A stretch of DNA of 19,755 nt from Pseudomonadales bacterium (GCA_022448765.1 JAKUTI010000021.1:1-19755); one strand, 5' to 3'. Shown: positions 7,027-15,299, numbered from the stretch's first letter. Made by a program: numbers and translations. The notes: generated by a model not told the origin, from the sequence alone.

Positions 7027-8201
7027 AGCGTGGCTTCCGTGCCGAAAATCGACGAACTGACCGGTGTCACCATCGGTCCCGATGCGACCAGCGCAACATC
7101 AGCGTCCTCCACTTGATTCGTGGACTGACCTCGTATTTGTCGAACCGCCTCGATATTCAGTCCCAGGCCGTGCATGTAACATTCCGCCAGGTTGCCTCCA
7201 CTGGTATTGGTCGGCAGCTTTCCAGAAGGCGCAACGAGGTTGTCTTTGACAAAAAACTCGTTGCAGCCATCCGGATCACAAAATTGATGTTCGACCATGC
7301 TCATGAGTACTCCGCCGGTAAAATTTTCGTAGCACTGCAAAACATCGACGTCGGCGGGTTTAACCTGTGCCATGTCATAGAGCCGTGGCACAACGGTCTT
7401 GAACGTGGATGTGGCGTAATCCGGCGTGTTGTGGACCGACGCCCCGGCACGGTAATGAGAACCTGACAAAGCGCTCAGGATATAAGCGGGTTTATGCGGG
7501 AAATCGCGGGCCCGGTCTGCGGCAACCAGTACCATCGCGGCTGCTCCGTCGTTCTCTAAACAACAGTCAAACAAATGAAAAGGTTCAACGATCCAACGCG
7601 AGTTATCGTACTTTTCCTCATCCAAGGGTCGACCATGCATCACTGCTCGAGGATTGTTTTGCGCATGGTGGTATGACGCCAGGGAAATCGCTCTCAACGC
7701 GTTTTGTTCGACACCGTGATCGTGCATAAACCGCGTCACTTTCATTGCAAAACTCTGGGCCGGCGACATCAAACCGAAAGGGACCGTATGGGCCCCGTCT
7801 CCTGCAATCACATCGCGCTGTGGTCCTTGCCCAAATCGACCAAATTGACCCTGAGCCAATGCCCGAAATACCACGACGCACTCGGCCATACCCGTCGCAA
7901 CCGCCGCGGCCGCATTGGCAATCGCGCCTGAGCCGCCGCCGCCGCCTCCACCCCACTGCATATTGGCAAATCTCAGATCGTCGACTCCCAGCGCTGCCGC
8001 TAGGTGTGAGGGGTCGCTACGGTCGTTCGAGAACGATGCAAAGCCGTCGACTTGCTTTGGCGATATCCCAGCATCTTCGCAAGCGGCAAGGATTGCTTTT
8101 AACGCAAGCTTGAACTCCGCATCGGGCGCTTCGCCGCGTTTGTAGTATTGCGTTTCGCCGATTCCAACGACGGCAACCTTCCCTCGAACTGTTCGTGACA
8201 T
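7023..8201 (-). CDS. Thiolase-fold protein resembling Ltp2-type aldolase (no catalytic cysteine)
   Basis: SCP-x/thiolase-like protein of 392 residues. I start it at the ATG whose first base is 8201, because a strong Shine-Dalgarno (GGGAGGAAT) precedes it and 'VRGKVAVVGIGETQY' then begins as in the family; the frame is open upstream to an ATG at 8279 but that extension overlaps the divergent gene. The fold is seen in the glycine-rich 'GGGGGGGSGAIANAAAAVATG' area (84-104), 'ENDGAAAMVL' (216-225), and 'LPTNTSGGNLAECYMHGLGL' (329-348). The nucleophilic Cys of true thiolases is missing: the segment reads 'NMQWGGGGGG'. The GHP histidine position near 342 holds a Tyr ('GGNLAECYMHG'), and 'VLQCYENFTGG' supplies Tyr291. 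This pattern fits the steroid side-chain aldolase Ltp2 better than a thiolase. With the coupled DUF35 gene it could be a CoA-dependent retro-aldolase. A non-steroid substrate is equally possible. Confidence 0.82.
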   Translation of the reverse strand: MSRTVRGKVAVVGIGETQYYKRGEAPDAEFKLALKAILAACEDAGISPKQVDGFASFSNDRSDPSHLAAALGVDDLRFANMQWGGGGGGGSGAIANAAAAVATGMAECVVVFRALAQGQFGRFGQGPQRDVIAGDGAHTVPFGLMSPAQSFAMKVTRFMHDHGVEQNALRAISLASYHHAQNNPRAVMHGRPLDEEKYDNSRWIVEPFHLFDCCLENDGAAAMVLVAADRARDFPHKPAYILSALSGSHYRAGASVHNTPDYATSTFKTVVPRLYDMAQVKPADVDVLQCYENFTGGVLMSMVEHQFCDPDGCNEFFVKDNLVAPSGKLPTNTSGGNLAECYMHGLGLNIEAVRQIRGQSTNQVEDADVALVASGPMVTPVSSSIFGTEATL

Positions 8202-8271
8202 AGATTCCTCCCGACCCTCGACCATACAACAATTCAGGTTAGTATGTCGGGTTCGACAGGGAGACAACACC
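8202..8271. promoter_or_regulatory. Divergent control region between thiolase-fold and MaoC genes
   Basis: This 70-base gap separates two divergent starts and must hold the translation signals of both genes, and probably their promoters. The minus-strand gene has GGAGGAAT just before its ATG, and the plus-strand gene has AGGGAGA (8258-8264) seven bases before its ATG. Several 3/6 to 4/6 matches to sigma-70 boxes occur on both strands (for example TAGTAT at 8240-8245), none convincing. Confidence 0.4.
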
Positions 8272-9108
8272 ATGCCCATTAATCCAGATGCCGTCGGCGA
8301 AACCGGCGGCCCCGTGAAACGCAGTTGGAATTCGAAAGACGCTCTTCTCTACGCCGTTGGCGTAGGTGCAGGCACCGACGATCTCGAATTTACGACCGAG
8401 AACACGAACAACACCACGCAGCGTGTATTGCCCACCTTTGCGGTCATCATCGGCGGTGGCGGCGCCCCCATGAACAAGATTGGCAGTTTTAATCCAACGA
8501 TGATGGTGCACGGCGAACAAGGCATCGAACTCCTCGATGAAATTCCACCCGACGGCGAGATCGAAAGCACCGGGCGCATTGCGGCCATCTGGGACAAAGG
8601 GAATGCCGCGGTGATCGAAACGGAATCCGAAGCCGTCAGCGTCGCAACGGGGAAACCCCTACTTAAAACAAGGTCTATGCTGTTTTGCCGGGGTGAAGGC
8701 GGATGGGGAGGGGACCGCGGGCCCTCAGAAAAAGTTGCATTCCCCGACGCTGAGCCCACTCACCAGGTGACCTACGTTACCCGTGTGGACCAAGCGTTGA
8801 CGTACAGACTTTCAGGCGACCGCAACCCGCTGCATTCGGATCCTTCGTTCGCGGCCATGGGTGGGTTCGACAAACCGATTTTACACGGACTTTGCACCTA
8901 CGGATTTACGGGTCGAGCTCTCTTAGGCGAATTATGTGCCAACGATCCGACGAAGTTTCGATCCATGAACGCACGTTTCTCAAAGCCCGTCATTCCAGGG
9001 GATACGCTAACGGTCTCCATGTGGGTCGATGGAAGCACTGCGCTCTTCCGTACCACGAACCAGGACGGCGACGTCGTGATCGACCAAGGGGTTTGTACCT
9101 TCAATTAA
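8272..9108 (+). CDS. MaoC-like double-hotdog enoyl-CoA hydratase 2
   Basis: Protein of 278 residues with the two-hotdog layout of hydratase 2 enzymes such as the HSD17B4/MFE-2 hydratase domain. The N-terminal half contains 'LLYAVGVGAGTDDLEF' (25-40) and 'MMVHGEQGIELLDEIPP' (77-93). The C-terminal half contains the hydratase-2 motif 'LTYRLSGDRNPLHSDPSFA' (176-194) with Asp183, Asn185 and His188, followed by 'KPILHGLCTYGFTGRAL'. The family adds water to trans-2-enoyl-CoA to give (R)-3-hydroxyacyl-CoA. It is divergent from the thiolase-fold/DUF35 pair, which could take such a hydrated acyl-CoA as aldol substrate; this mirrors ChsH1-ChsH2 beside Ltp2 in actinobacteria and is inference. A Shine-Dalgarno AGGGAGA supports the ATG. 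The gene ends on a TTAA that also holds the stop of the opposing amidase. Confidence 0.9.
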   Translation: MPINPDAVGETGGPVKRSWNSKDALLYAVGVGAGTDDLEFTTENTNNTTQRVLPTFAVIIGGGGAPMNKIGSFNPTMMVHGEQGIELLDEIPPDGEIESTGRIAAIWDKGNAAVIETESEAVSVATGKPLLKTRSMLFCRGEGGWGGDRGPSEKVAFPDAEPTHQVTYVTRVDQALTYRLSGDRNPLHSDPSFAAMGGFDKPILHGLCTYGFTGRALLGELCANDPTKFRSMNARFSKPVIPGDTLTVSMWVDGSTALFRTTNQDGDVVIDQGVCTFN

Positions 9109-10502
9109 TCAAGTAGGTAGGGATGGTGGTCGAAGCCAATCGCGGCCTCGATCACTGACCCGATCTCGATCAGCCGACGTTCACCCATGCGCGGTCCGAT
9201 GAGCTGAAAACTCCGGGGTAATCCCGACGCGTCGAGGTCAAGCGGCATCGTCAGGGTTGGGTGGCCCGAATAATCGAAAGGCGCCGTAAACGTCAGCATT
9301 GGCGCAGCATCTCGGTCACTTCCTGCATCCTGGCCCATCGAATCCACCCTTGGCGGCGCCATGGGCATGCACGGTGACAGAACCACATTGACGGACGCGA
9401 AAACGTCATCCAGTTCGTGTCGGAACCGCTCACGCGCCCGTTCAAGACTCGCGTACTCAAGCGCTGTCGCTTTCTCCGTGCCGTATTCAAGCAGTTGACG
9501 GAGCGACGGGCCGTACTCGTCGGCCCTGGACGGATAGGTTGACCGGTGCGCCACGGCGCATTCAACACTGCAAGTTACCGTCCACCTTTCGATAAGCTGT
9601 TGCCGTTCGGGCAACGTTATGTCGACAACTCGTGCCCCCACGTCACGACAACGTTCCACGGCGATCCGAGTTGATTCCTGGACCGACTGTTCGACCCCTT
9701 CTTCGCAATAAGACCAATCGACCCCGATCACCGCATCAGTTAAATCCTCTGGGCACGGTGCCAGAAAATTAGGGACGTCAGCTTTAAGCGATGTCGGATC
9801 GTTTGGGTCGAAACCGGCAATCGCTTGGAGGACGCGTGCCACATCTTCCACCGATCGGGCCATAGGCCCAAAGTGATCCAGTGAATCGGCCAACGCAAAC
9901 CCACCGTATCGACTCACTCTGCCATAGGTTGGCTTTAACCCAACCAAACCACAGCAGGCCGAAGGAAAACGGATGCTACCCCCAGTATCCGTTCCAATGG
10001 CCCCATGTGCCATTCCCGCTGCGACAGCCACCCCCGATCCCGATGAGGAAACACCGGTCCAGTGTTCAGTATTCCAAGGATTCATCGGCGCCGTTACTTC
10101 GGGATGATGCTCTGCGTAAGCACCTTCCGTGAGCTTTACCTTACCGAGGGAAACCGCCCCCGCTTCGTCGAGTCGGTCAATCACGCTGGCATTTTCGTCC
10201 GGGCGCCAGTCGCGATGCATGTGCATGCCGCCGCTCGTCGGTACGCCGCGCGTCCACAAGAGATCCTTTAAACCCATCGTCGCACCATGCAGAACACCAA
10301 GTGGTTCGCCCTCGCGCTGACGAATATCAAGTTCTGCCGCGCGTTGGATGGCTGCATCGCCAGTCACGGTCACGTACGCCCCAAGGGTCGGTTCCAGGTC
10401 TCGCAAGCGCTGCAACATGGTCTCAACGACGTTGACGACGGTCAGTTCACCACTTTTCGTTTTGCGGCAAATGTCGGAAAGCGAGCTGTAGTGGAGGTCC
10501 AT
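9105..10502 (-). CDS. Amidase-signature family hydrolase
   Basis: Complete amidase of 465 residues. The Ser-cisSer-Lys triad is visible: Lys79 in 'TMGLKDLLW', Ser152 in 'GVSSSGSGVAVAAG', and nucleophile Ser176 in 'GTDTGGSIRFPSACCG'. 'GLVGLKPTYGRVSRYG' (185-200), 'DHFGPMARSVEDVA' (209-222) and the C-terminal 'VNVVLSPCMPMAPP' also fit, and the length is normal for the family. The reaction is amide hydrolysis in the cytosol (no signal peptide). The substrate cannot be read from sequence; it lacks the GatA neighbourhood, so a stand-alone catabolic amidase is likelier than a tRNA amidotransferase subunit. It begins 9 bases after the FAD-linked dehydrogenase stop, so the two form an operon. Its TAA shares TTAA with the convergent MaoC stop. 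No good Shine-Dalgarno is seen. Confidence 0.92.
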   Translation of the reverse strand: MDLHYSSLSDICRKTKSGELTVVNVVETMLQRLRDLEPTLGAYVTVTGDAAIQRAAELDIRQREGEPLGVLHGATMGLKDLLWTRGVPTSGGMHMHRDWRPDENASVIDRLDEAGAVSLGKVKLTEGAYAEHHPEVTAPMNPWNTEHWTGVSSSGSGVAVAAGMAHGAIGTDTGGSIRFPSACCGLVGLKPTYGRVSRYGGFALADSLDHFGPMARSVEDVARVLQAIAGFDPNDPTSLKADVPNFLAPCPEDLTDAVIGVDWSYCEEGVEQSVQESTRIAVERCRDVGARVVDITLPERQQLIERWTVTCSVECAVAHRSTYPSRADEYGPSLRQLLEYGTEKATALEYASLERARERFRHELDDVFASVNVVLSPCMPMAPPRVDSMGQDAGSDRDAAPMLTFTAPFDYSGHPTLTMPLDLDASGLPRSFQLIGPRMGERRLIEIGSVIEAAIGFDHHPYLLD

Positions 10503-10511
10503 GGCGGGCGT

Positions 10512-11900
10512 TCAGGCCGCAGGAACGTCAAATATTTTCCCAGGATTTAATATTCCCTTGGGATCAAGAGCCGATTTAAGCGAACGCATCAAGTGGACTT
10601 CTTCATCCGTTCTTGAAATATCCAAATAGCGTTTTTTCTCCAATCCCACACCGTGTTCCGCAGATACCGAACCACGGATTGACCGGAGCGGTTCATAGAC
10701 ACAGCAATTCACATCATGATGGGCGTCGGTATCGGTACCCGCAGAAATCGCAAAGTGAATATTGCCGTCTCCGATATGACCGAACGTAAAATTTTGATAC
10801 TCGCCAAACGACGCAGCGAGACGCCGGTTCACCTCATCAACGTAATCGTGCATTTTCGAGATGCGCATACTGACATCGTAGATAAAAACCGGTTCGAACT
10901 GGTTGACTTGTTCAACGTCATCGCGCATCGCCCAAAGTTCGCGGCGCTGTGCTTCGTTCTCGGCCAATACTGCGTCCTTAACCAGACCCGCTTCAAACAC
11001 CTCGGTCAGTGCCGCTTCCAAACGCGTCCGATCCGTTTCCGAGTCGCCCCCCATCGCTTCGATCAACACGTAATAAGGGTACGTTTGCGCAAGCGGTGGC
11101 GTTTGCTGCGCCGGTTGCGTGGTGACCAACCGATAAAAGTCATTCCACATCACCTCGAATGCCGACAGTGTTCCGCCTAACTTGCCATCCATGATTTTGA
11201 GCAATTCGGGTAGCTGCTCGAAACGATCGACCGCGACCAGAAGGGTTTCCTGGCTTCGCGGCTGTTCGCGCAATCTGAGGACAGCGCGTGTCACGACGCC
11301 GAGACTCCCCTCGGTACCAATGAAGAGTTGTTTTAGATCGTATCCCGCGTTGTTCTTGATCATCTCGTTCATCGACGAAACTACGGTACCGTTAGCAAGC
11401 ACCGCTTCTAGACCAAGCACCATGTCTCGCGTCATCCCGTAACGCAGTACGCGGTTGCCACCCGCATTGGTCGCGATATTGCCGCCCACGGTGGAACTGC
11501 CACGCGCCCCGATATCTAAGGGATACATGAGCCCCGAATTCTCCGCAACTTCCTGAACCGTCTGCAATACGACACCACTTTCAACGGTGATGGTCCGATC
11601 AACTGCATTGATTTCCTCAACCTGATTCATTCGTTCCAGCGAAAGCGCAACGTCCTCAGTATCGGTAATTGCACTCTCAACCAATCCCGTAAGGCCCCCA
11701 TGGGGAACCACCGACTGACCCATCTCATTGCAAATGCGCAAAATGTCGCTGACTTCTTCCGTGTTTCGCGGTCGAACGATTGCGGACGCCTTGATGCCGT
11801 CACTGCGCCAAATGCCGCTCGCTCTGGAATGAACATCGTCGCCCGTGAGCACGCCGCCGGGCCCCACCACGTTTTCAAGATGCCCTAGCAGATCGCTCAT
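10512..11900 (-). CDS. FAD-linked 2-hydroxyacid dehydrogenase (GlcD / D-2-hydroxyglutarate dehydrogenase-like)
   Basis: Flavoprotein of 462 residues in the VAO/PCMH superfamily. The N-terminal FAD-binding domain shows 'PRNTEEVSDILRICNEMG' (44-61), 'VVPHGGLTGLV' (64-74), 'SSTVGGNIATNAGGNRVLRY' (135-154) and 'FIGTEGSLGVVT' (193-204). The C-terminal FAD-oxidase cap shows 'FGHIGDGNIHF' (373-383), with metal- or substrate-binding histidines, and 'AEHGVGLEKK' (414-423). Relatives oxidise D-lactate, glycolate, D-2-hydroxyglutarate or similar acids and pass electrons to quinone, ETF or cytochrome c. Length and motifs sit closest to the GlcD/D2HGDH branch. No iron-sulfur domain is fused. It is the first gene of a two-gene operon with the amidase, which hints at a catabolic route for an amide-derived hydroxy acid, but the substrate is unknown. 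The ATG is preceded by only a weak GGGA. Confidence 0.88.
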   Translation of the reverse strand: MSDLLGHLENVVGPGGVLTGDDVHSRASGIWRSDGIKASAIVRPRNTEEVSDILRICNEMGQSVVPHGGLTGLVESAITDTEDVALSLERMNQVEEINAVDRTITVESGVVLQTVQEVAENSGLMYPLDIGARGSSTVGGNIATNAGGNRVLRYGMTRDMVLGLEAVLANGTVVSSMNEMIKNNAGYDLKQLFIGTEGSLGVVTRAVLRLREQPRSQETLLVAVDRFEQLPELLKIMDGKLGGTLSAFEVMWNDFYRLVTTQPAQQTPPLAQTYPYYVLIEAMGGDSETDRTRLEAALTEVFEAGLVKDAVLAENEAQRRELWAMRDDVEQVNQFEPVFIYDVSMRISKMHDYVDEVNRRLAASFGEYQNFTFGHIGDGNIHFAISAGTDTDAHHDVNCCVYEPLRSIRGSVSAEHGVGLEKKRYLDISRTDEEVHLMRSLKSALDPKGILNPGKIFDVPAA

Positions 11901-11937
11901 ACCGTGTTATTCCCAACTCGTTAACGACGCGAACACT

Positions 11938-11965
11938 TTACTACAGCCCCAAGCCTTGTCCTCAA
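11938..11965 (-). promoter_or_regulatory. Possible sigma-70-like promoter for the FAD dehydrogenase-amidase operon
   Basis: On the minus strand TTGAGG (11965-11960) and TAGTAA (11943-11938) are spaced by 16 bases, each matching four of six consensus bases. They sit about 38 bases before the start codon, inside the 144-base divergent gap. Weak evidence. Confidence 0.25.
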
Positions 11966-11987
11966 AGTCCCATCCTATATGGGCCTT
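11965..11987. other. Imperfect inverted repeat in divergent intergenic region
   Basis: AAGtCCCAT and ATGGGcCTT form a nine-position stem with one mismatch and a five-base loop (CCTAT). It lies between the divergent starts at 11900 and 12045, next to the weak minus-strand promoter boxes, so a regulator site or RNA hairpin is conceivable. The rest of this 144-base gap (11901-12044) shows nothing else I can support. Confidence 0.3.
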
Positions 11988-12044
11988 GCAATCGTCCTAG
12001 TCGAGGATTAGTTTCGTTGCGAAGACGCGATGGATTTGCGTTAA

Positions 12045-13844
12045 ATGCCGACCCACACCGACAGCATGTCGACAGTAAACCGACGCCTTCCCCCCGAGTC
12101 ACGCCCGCCAGTGCCGAGCCCTATTCCGAATCGACGTATCTCGTATTGGCTGAGTGCCTGGGCCGTGGGGGCTTTGCTTGTCGGCTGCGGGGGTGGAGGT
12201 GGTGGCGATAGCAGCAATGCCGAGCTACAGAGTGGTAATCAGACGACCACGGCGCAGGTATTGCAGACGCAACCGACCGAGAGTGAGCTCCATGCTGCAT
12301 CGCGATTTGCATCTCGGGCATCGCTCGGCATGAACTACGACCAAATTCGCGCCCTCTCAATCAAGGGCCACGATTCGTGGCTGGAAGAGCAATTTTCCCT
12401 ACCCGTCGAATATCACGACGAGTTGGTCGCCGATTTAATTCAACGGACCAAAGACGGCGAGTTCGACGAAGCGACGCAGCCGGATCCCGATGTCCTACCG
12501 TTTGTATTCCGTCGATACGTCTGGTGGCACCGCGCGCTCACGTCCGACGATGTCCTGCGGCAACGGATCGCATTTGCACTCAGTGAGATTTTTGTCGTCT
12601 CCGAGGTCGGAGGCCTAGGAGATACTGAGCGGGCATTACCTAATTTCTACGACGTCTTACTCGCGGGTGCCTTTGACAATTATCGAAATTTGTTGCGCGC
12701 TGTCACCCTGCACCCTTCCATGGGTTTCTACCTTAGTCATGTCAACAACAGCAAAGCCGATCCCGACAATAATATCTACCCAGACGAAAACTTCGCCCGG
12801 GAAAATATGCAGCTATTTTCCATCGGGCTTTATGAAATGAATCCCGACGGTTCCTATCAATACGATACCAACGGCGACCCGATCGCAGCTTATACCGATG
12901 ACGACATCCGCGAATTTGCCAAGGTCTTCACTGGACTCAGTTGGGGCGGGGAGTACGCGCGATTTGGCCGGAAATGGGCAAATTACGTCGTGCCCATGGA
13001 AATGTTCGACGAATACCATGAGCCAGGGGCCAAGAAACTTCTAAATGGCTTCGAGATACCGGCAGGGCAAACGGGCATGGAGGACATTGAAGACGCCATT
13101 GATAACATCTTTAACCATGCCAATGTGGGACCTTTTATCGGACGACAACTCATCCAGCGCTTGGTGACGTCAAACCCGTCACCACATTATGTACGACGCG
13201 TTGCCGAGGCATTCGCCTATAACGGCTTGGGTGTTCGCGGCGACATGAAGGCCGTTATCCGAGCGGTGCTCCTGGACCCTGAGGCGACCTCAGACCCCGG
13301 AACCCATGCTCATTTTGGGAAACTACGCGAACCCATCCTGCGCATCGTCAGTATCGGACGACAATTCCATATCCAGAGCACGAGCGAGTATTTCTTCCAT
13401 GGCGGTTATTGGTTTCAAAACCAATTAAGGCAGCACCCACTTTCCTCGCCGAGCGTGTTCAATTTCTTCCTGCCATCGCACATGCCCAACGGCGAAATTG
13501 CGGAAGCCAATTTGGTCGCCCCGGAGTTTCAGATCACGACCAATCCGGCCGTGATCGGGATCTCCAATCTCGCACAATACCTGATATGGGCGGACAACAT
13601 CGGTGGTGTTCAATCACCGCCCTTTGGCGAGATGTCCGTTAACTTGCACGAATACGTTGTGCTTGCTCCTGACGTTCAAGGCCTAATTGATCGCCTCGAC
13701 ATGGTGCTGACCTACGGCACCTTGAGTAAGGCAACGCGAGATGCAATAGGTGCGACCCTCGTCACGATCGCGGATCCCACGGAACGCGCAAAATGGGCTA
13801 TTTATCTCGTTCTCATCTCTCCCGACTTTGCGGTGATGCTTTAA
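12045..13844 (+). CDS. DUF1800 family exported lipoprotein
   Basis: Protein of 599 residues. A long basic, proline-rich N-region leads to a hydrophobic segment 'WLSAWAVGALLVGC' (35-48) with a lipobox Leu-Val-Gly-Cys48, followed by a Gly/Ser/Thr-rich linker to about residue 80. It is therefore predicted to be a lipid-anchored outer-membrane protein, since there is no Asp at position +2. The DUF1800 domain begins at 'AASRFASRASLGMNYDQI' (84-101) and includes 'YVWWHRALTSDDVLRQRIAF', 'NFARENMQLFSIGLYEMNPD' and 'DDIREFAKVFTGLSWGG', the family's characteristic central block, then 'GRQLIQRLVTS' and 'VRGDMKAVIRAVLLDPEA'. Biochemical function of the family is unknown. The start is uncertain (ATG at 12045 or 12066) because neither has a clear ribosome site. 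The stop overlaps the next start as TAATG. Confidence 0.9.
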   Translation: MPTHTDSMSTVNRRLPPESRPPVPSPIPNRRISYWLSAWAVGALLVGCGGGGGGDSSNAELQSGNQTTTAQVLQTQPTESELHAASRFASRASLGMNYDQIRALSIKGHDSWLEEQFSLPVEYHDELVADLIQRTKDGEFDEATQPDPDVLPFVFRRYVWWHRALTSDDVLRQRIAFALSEIFVVSEVGGLGDTERALPNFYDVLLAGAFDNYRNLLRAVTLHPSMGFYLSHVNNSKADPDNNIYPDENFARENMQLFSIGLYEMNPDGSYQYDTNGDPIAAYTDDDIREFAKVFTGLSWGGEYARFGRKWANYVVPMEMFDEYHEPGAKKLLNGFEIPAGQTGMEDIEDAIDNIFNHANVGPFIGRQLIQRLVTSNPSPHYVRRVAEAFAYNGLGVRGDMKAVIRAVLLDPEATSDPGTHAHFGKLREPILRIVSIGRQFHIQSTSEYFFHGGYWFQNQLRQHPLSSPSVFNFFLPSHMPNGEIAEANLVAPEFQITTNPAVIGISNLAQYLIWADNIGGVQSPPFGEMSVNLHEYVVLAPDVQGLIDRLDMVLTYGTLSKATRDAIGATLVTIADPTERAKWAIYLVLISPDFAVML

Positions 13845-15208
13845 TGGTCAGTCGACGCTCCTTCCTTGGTCACGGCTGCTCACTCGGTGTGGCAGCTACG
13901 ACACTCACATCGTCCATGGCTACCCTAGGTTTCGCGCGCCGGGCGGCGGCACAACAATCCTTTTCCGACTACAAGGCGTTGGTGTGCGTTTGCCTGAACG
14001 GCGGTAATGATTCCTACAACATGCTGGTCCCCGCCGATTCCGATCAGCACACCGAGTACGAGTCCATCCGTACTGATTTGGCACTGGAACAGTCGACTCT
14101 GCTCACCCTACCGGGGACGTCGACAGATGGTCGTTCATTCGGATTGCACCCAAACATGTCCGAAACTGCTGATCTCTACGGCGAAGGTGACATTGCTTTT
14201 ATCGCCAATGTCGGCACGTTGATCGATTACGTTGACGCGGCAGCCGTTGAAGCGGGCGCACGTGTGCCTCTTGGCATCGGTTCCCACAATGACCAAATTG
14301 CTCAGTGGCAAACGGCACGGCCAGACAGGCGCGTACCCGAGGGCTGGGGTGGACGGCTCGCAGATCTGATGAAAGGGGTGAATGCGGACAATGGCATCTC
14401 CATGAACATCTCGCTTGGCGGCACCAACGCTTTTCAGACCGGAAAACGTACGGTCGAATACGCGATCAATCGGGACGATGACGGTGCCCGTCGGATCTGG
14501 GGTTACGAAGGGGAATGGAAGAAAACTGTCATCGACCGATTATTCGAGGCACAACACGACCATCCATTTCGGCGCGAGTATAAGCGCCGTCTAGTCAGCG
14601 CCATCGATACGGGTGAGCGTTTTGTCGAGGCCATTCGGAATGGAACCCCCGTTGATACAACCTTTTCCGAAGGCGACTTCTCCACTGGATTACGACAGAT
14701 TGCCCGAGTCATTGCAGCTCGAGAACAACTCGAGGCTAGTCGACAGACTTTTTTTATCAACGTCTGGGGTTGGGACCACCACGACGAGGTCCTTGATAAC
14801 CACGTACGAATGCTACCGGAGATCAGCCTCGGACTTGCTGAATTCAAATCAGCGTTGATTGAGCTCGGTGTGTTCGATCAAGTGTCAACGTTCACCATTT
14901 CGGACTTCGGTCGAACGCTAACCACCAACGGCAAGGGTTCGGACCACGGCTGGGGCGGCCACCAAATGGTGATGGGGGGTGCCGTACGCGGCGGTCAAAT
15001 TTACGGAGACTACCCAACCCTGTCCTCATCTAGCCCGCTCGACGTTGGGCGGGGCGTGTACGTCCCAACCACGGCCGTCGACCAATATTTCGCGGAATTA
15101 GCGCTTTGGTTCGGCGTTAGCCAGTCGGATCTCCCACTGGTACTGCCCAATGTGCGCCGGTTCTATTCTGCATCGGATACTTCGCCTCCACTTGGTTTTC
15201 TAGCTTAA
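13844..15208 (+). CDS. DUF1501 family protein with Tat signal
   Basis: Protein of 454 residues, predicted to be exported folded through the Tat system: 'MVSRRSFLGHGC' carries the twin arginines Arg4-Arg5, followed by a weakly hydrophobic stretch and 'FARRAAAQQ' as the probable cleavage area (near residue 37). The DUF1501 domain shows 'VCVCLNGGNDSYNML' (47-61) near its start and 'SDHGWGGHQMVMGGAVRGG' plus 'QIYGDYP' (about 365-391) near its end, where the family is related to the sulfatase/phosphatase superfamily. I chose the ATG at 13844, which forms TAATG with the DUF1800 stop, over an ATG at 13793 that lies inside the upstream gene and would bury the Tat motif. DUF1800 and DUF1501 genes are commonly adjacent, so a joint role at the cell surface is likely. 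Its nature is unknown. Confidence 0.92.
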   Translation: MVSRRSFLGHGCSLGVAATTLTSSMATLGFARRAAAQQSFSDYKALVCVCLNGGNDSYNMLVPADSDQHTEYESIRTDLALEQSTLLTLPGTSTDGRSFGLHPNMSETADLYGEGDIAFIANVGTLIDYVDAAAVEAGARVPLGIGSHNDQIAQWQTARPDRRVPEGWGGRLADLMKGVNADNGISMNISLGGTNAFQTGKRTVEYAINRDDDGARRIWGYEGEWKKTVIDRLFEAQHDHPFRREYKRRLVSAIDTGERFVEAIRNGTPVDTTFSEGDFSTGLRQIARVIAAREQLEASRQTFFINVWGWDHHDEVLDNHVRMLPEISLGLAEFKSALIELGVFDQVSTFTISDFGRTLTTNGKGSDHGWGGHQMVMGGAVRGGQIYGDYPTLSSSSPLDVGRGVYVPTTAVDQYFAELALWFGVSQSDLPLVLPNVRRFYSASDTSPPLGFLA

Positions 15209-15260
15209 CGAACCACGGAATTTCTTTCGTCACCGGCCCAATCGCGACGTAACGCCGCGT

Positions 15261-15287
15261 TTTACAGCCAGCGAAACCTGGCATAGT
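15261..15287 (+). promoter_or_regulatory. Candidate promoter with internal inverted repeat
   Basis: TTTACA (15261-15266) resembles a -35 box and CATAGT (15282-15287) a -10 box, but the 15-base spacer is short. The spacer contains the exact inverted repeat GCCAG (15267-15271) / CTGGC (15278-15282), which could be an operator or a chance hairpin. A start here would give a very short leader for the gene at 15300. Confidence 0.25.
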
Positions 15288-15299
15288 TGCGGTCGAATC

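Noticed and set aside
7928..7960. Run of GCC/GCCGCC triplets as a simple repeat
   Set aside because: It encodes the glycine-rich loop of the thiolase-fold protein on the minus strand and needs no other explanation.
7409..8145. Plus-strand open frames opposite the thiolase-fold gene
   Set aside because: They are Pro/Arg-rich shadows, one caused by the GCC-rich glycine run of the real gene.
8202..8279. N-terminal extension of the thiolase-fold protein to an ATG at 8279
   Set aside because: The extension has no family resemblance, overlaps the divergent MaoC start, and a strong Shine-Dalgarno precedes the ATG at 8201.
12017..12211. Small plus-strand open frame overlapping the DUF1800 start
   Set aside because: It is in another frame over the signal region, is Arg-rich, and has no supported start signal.
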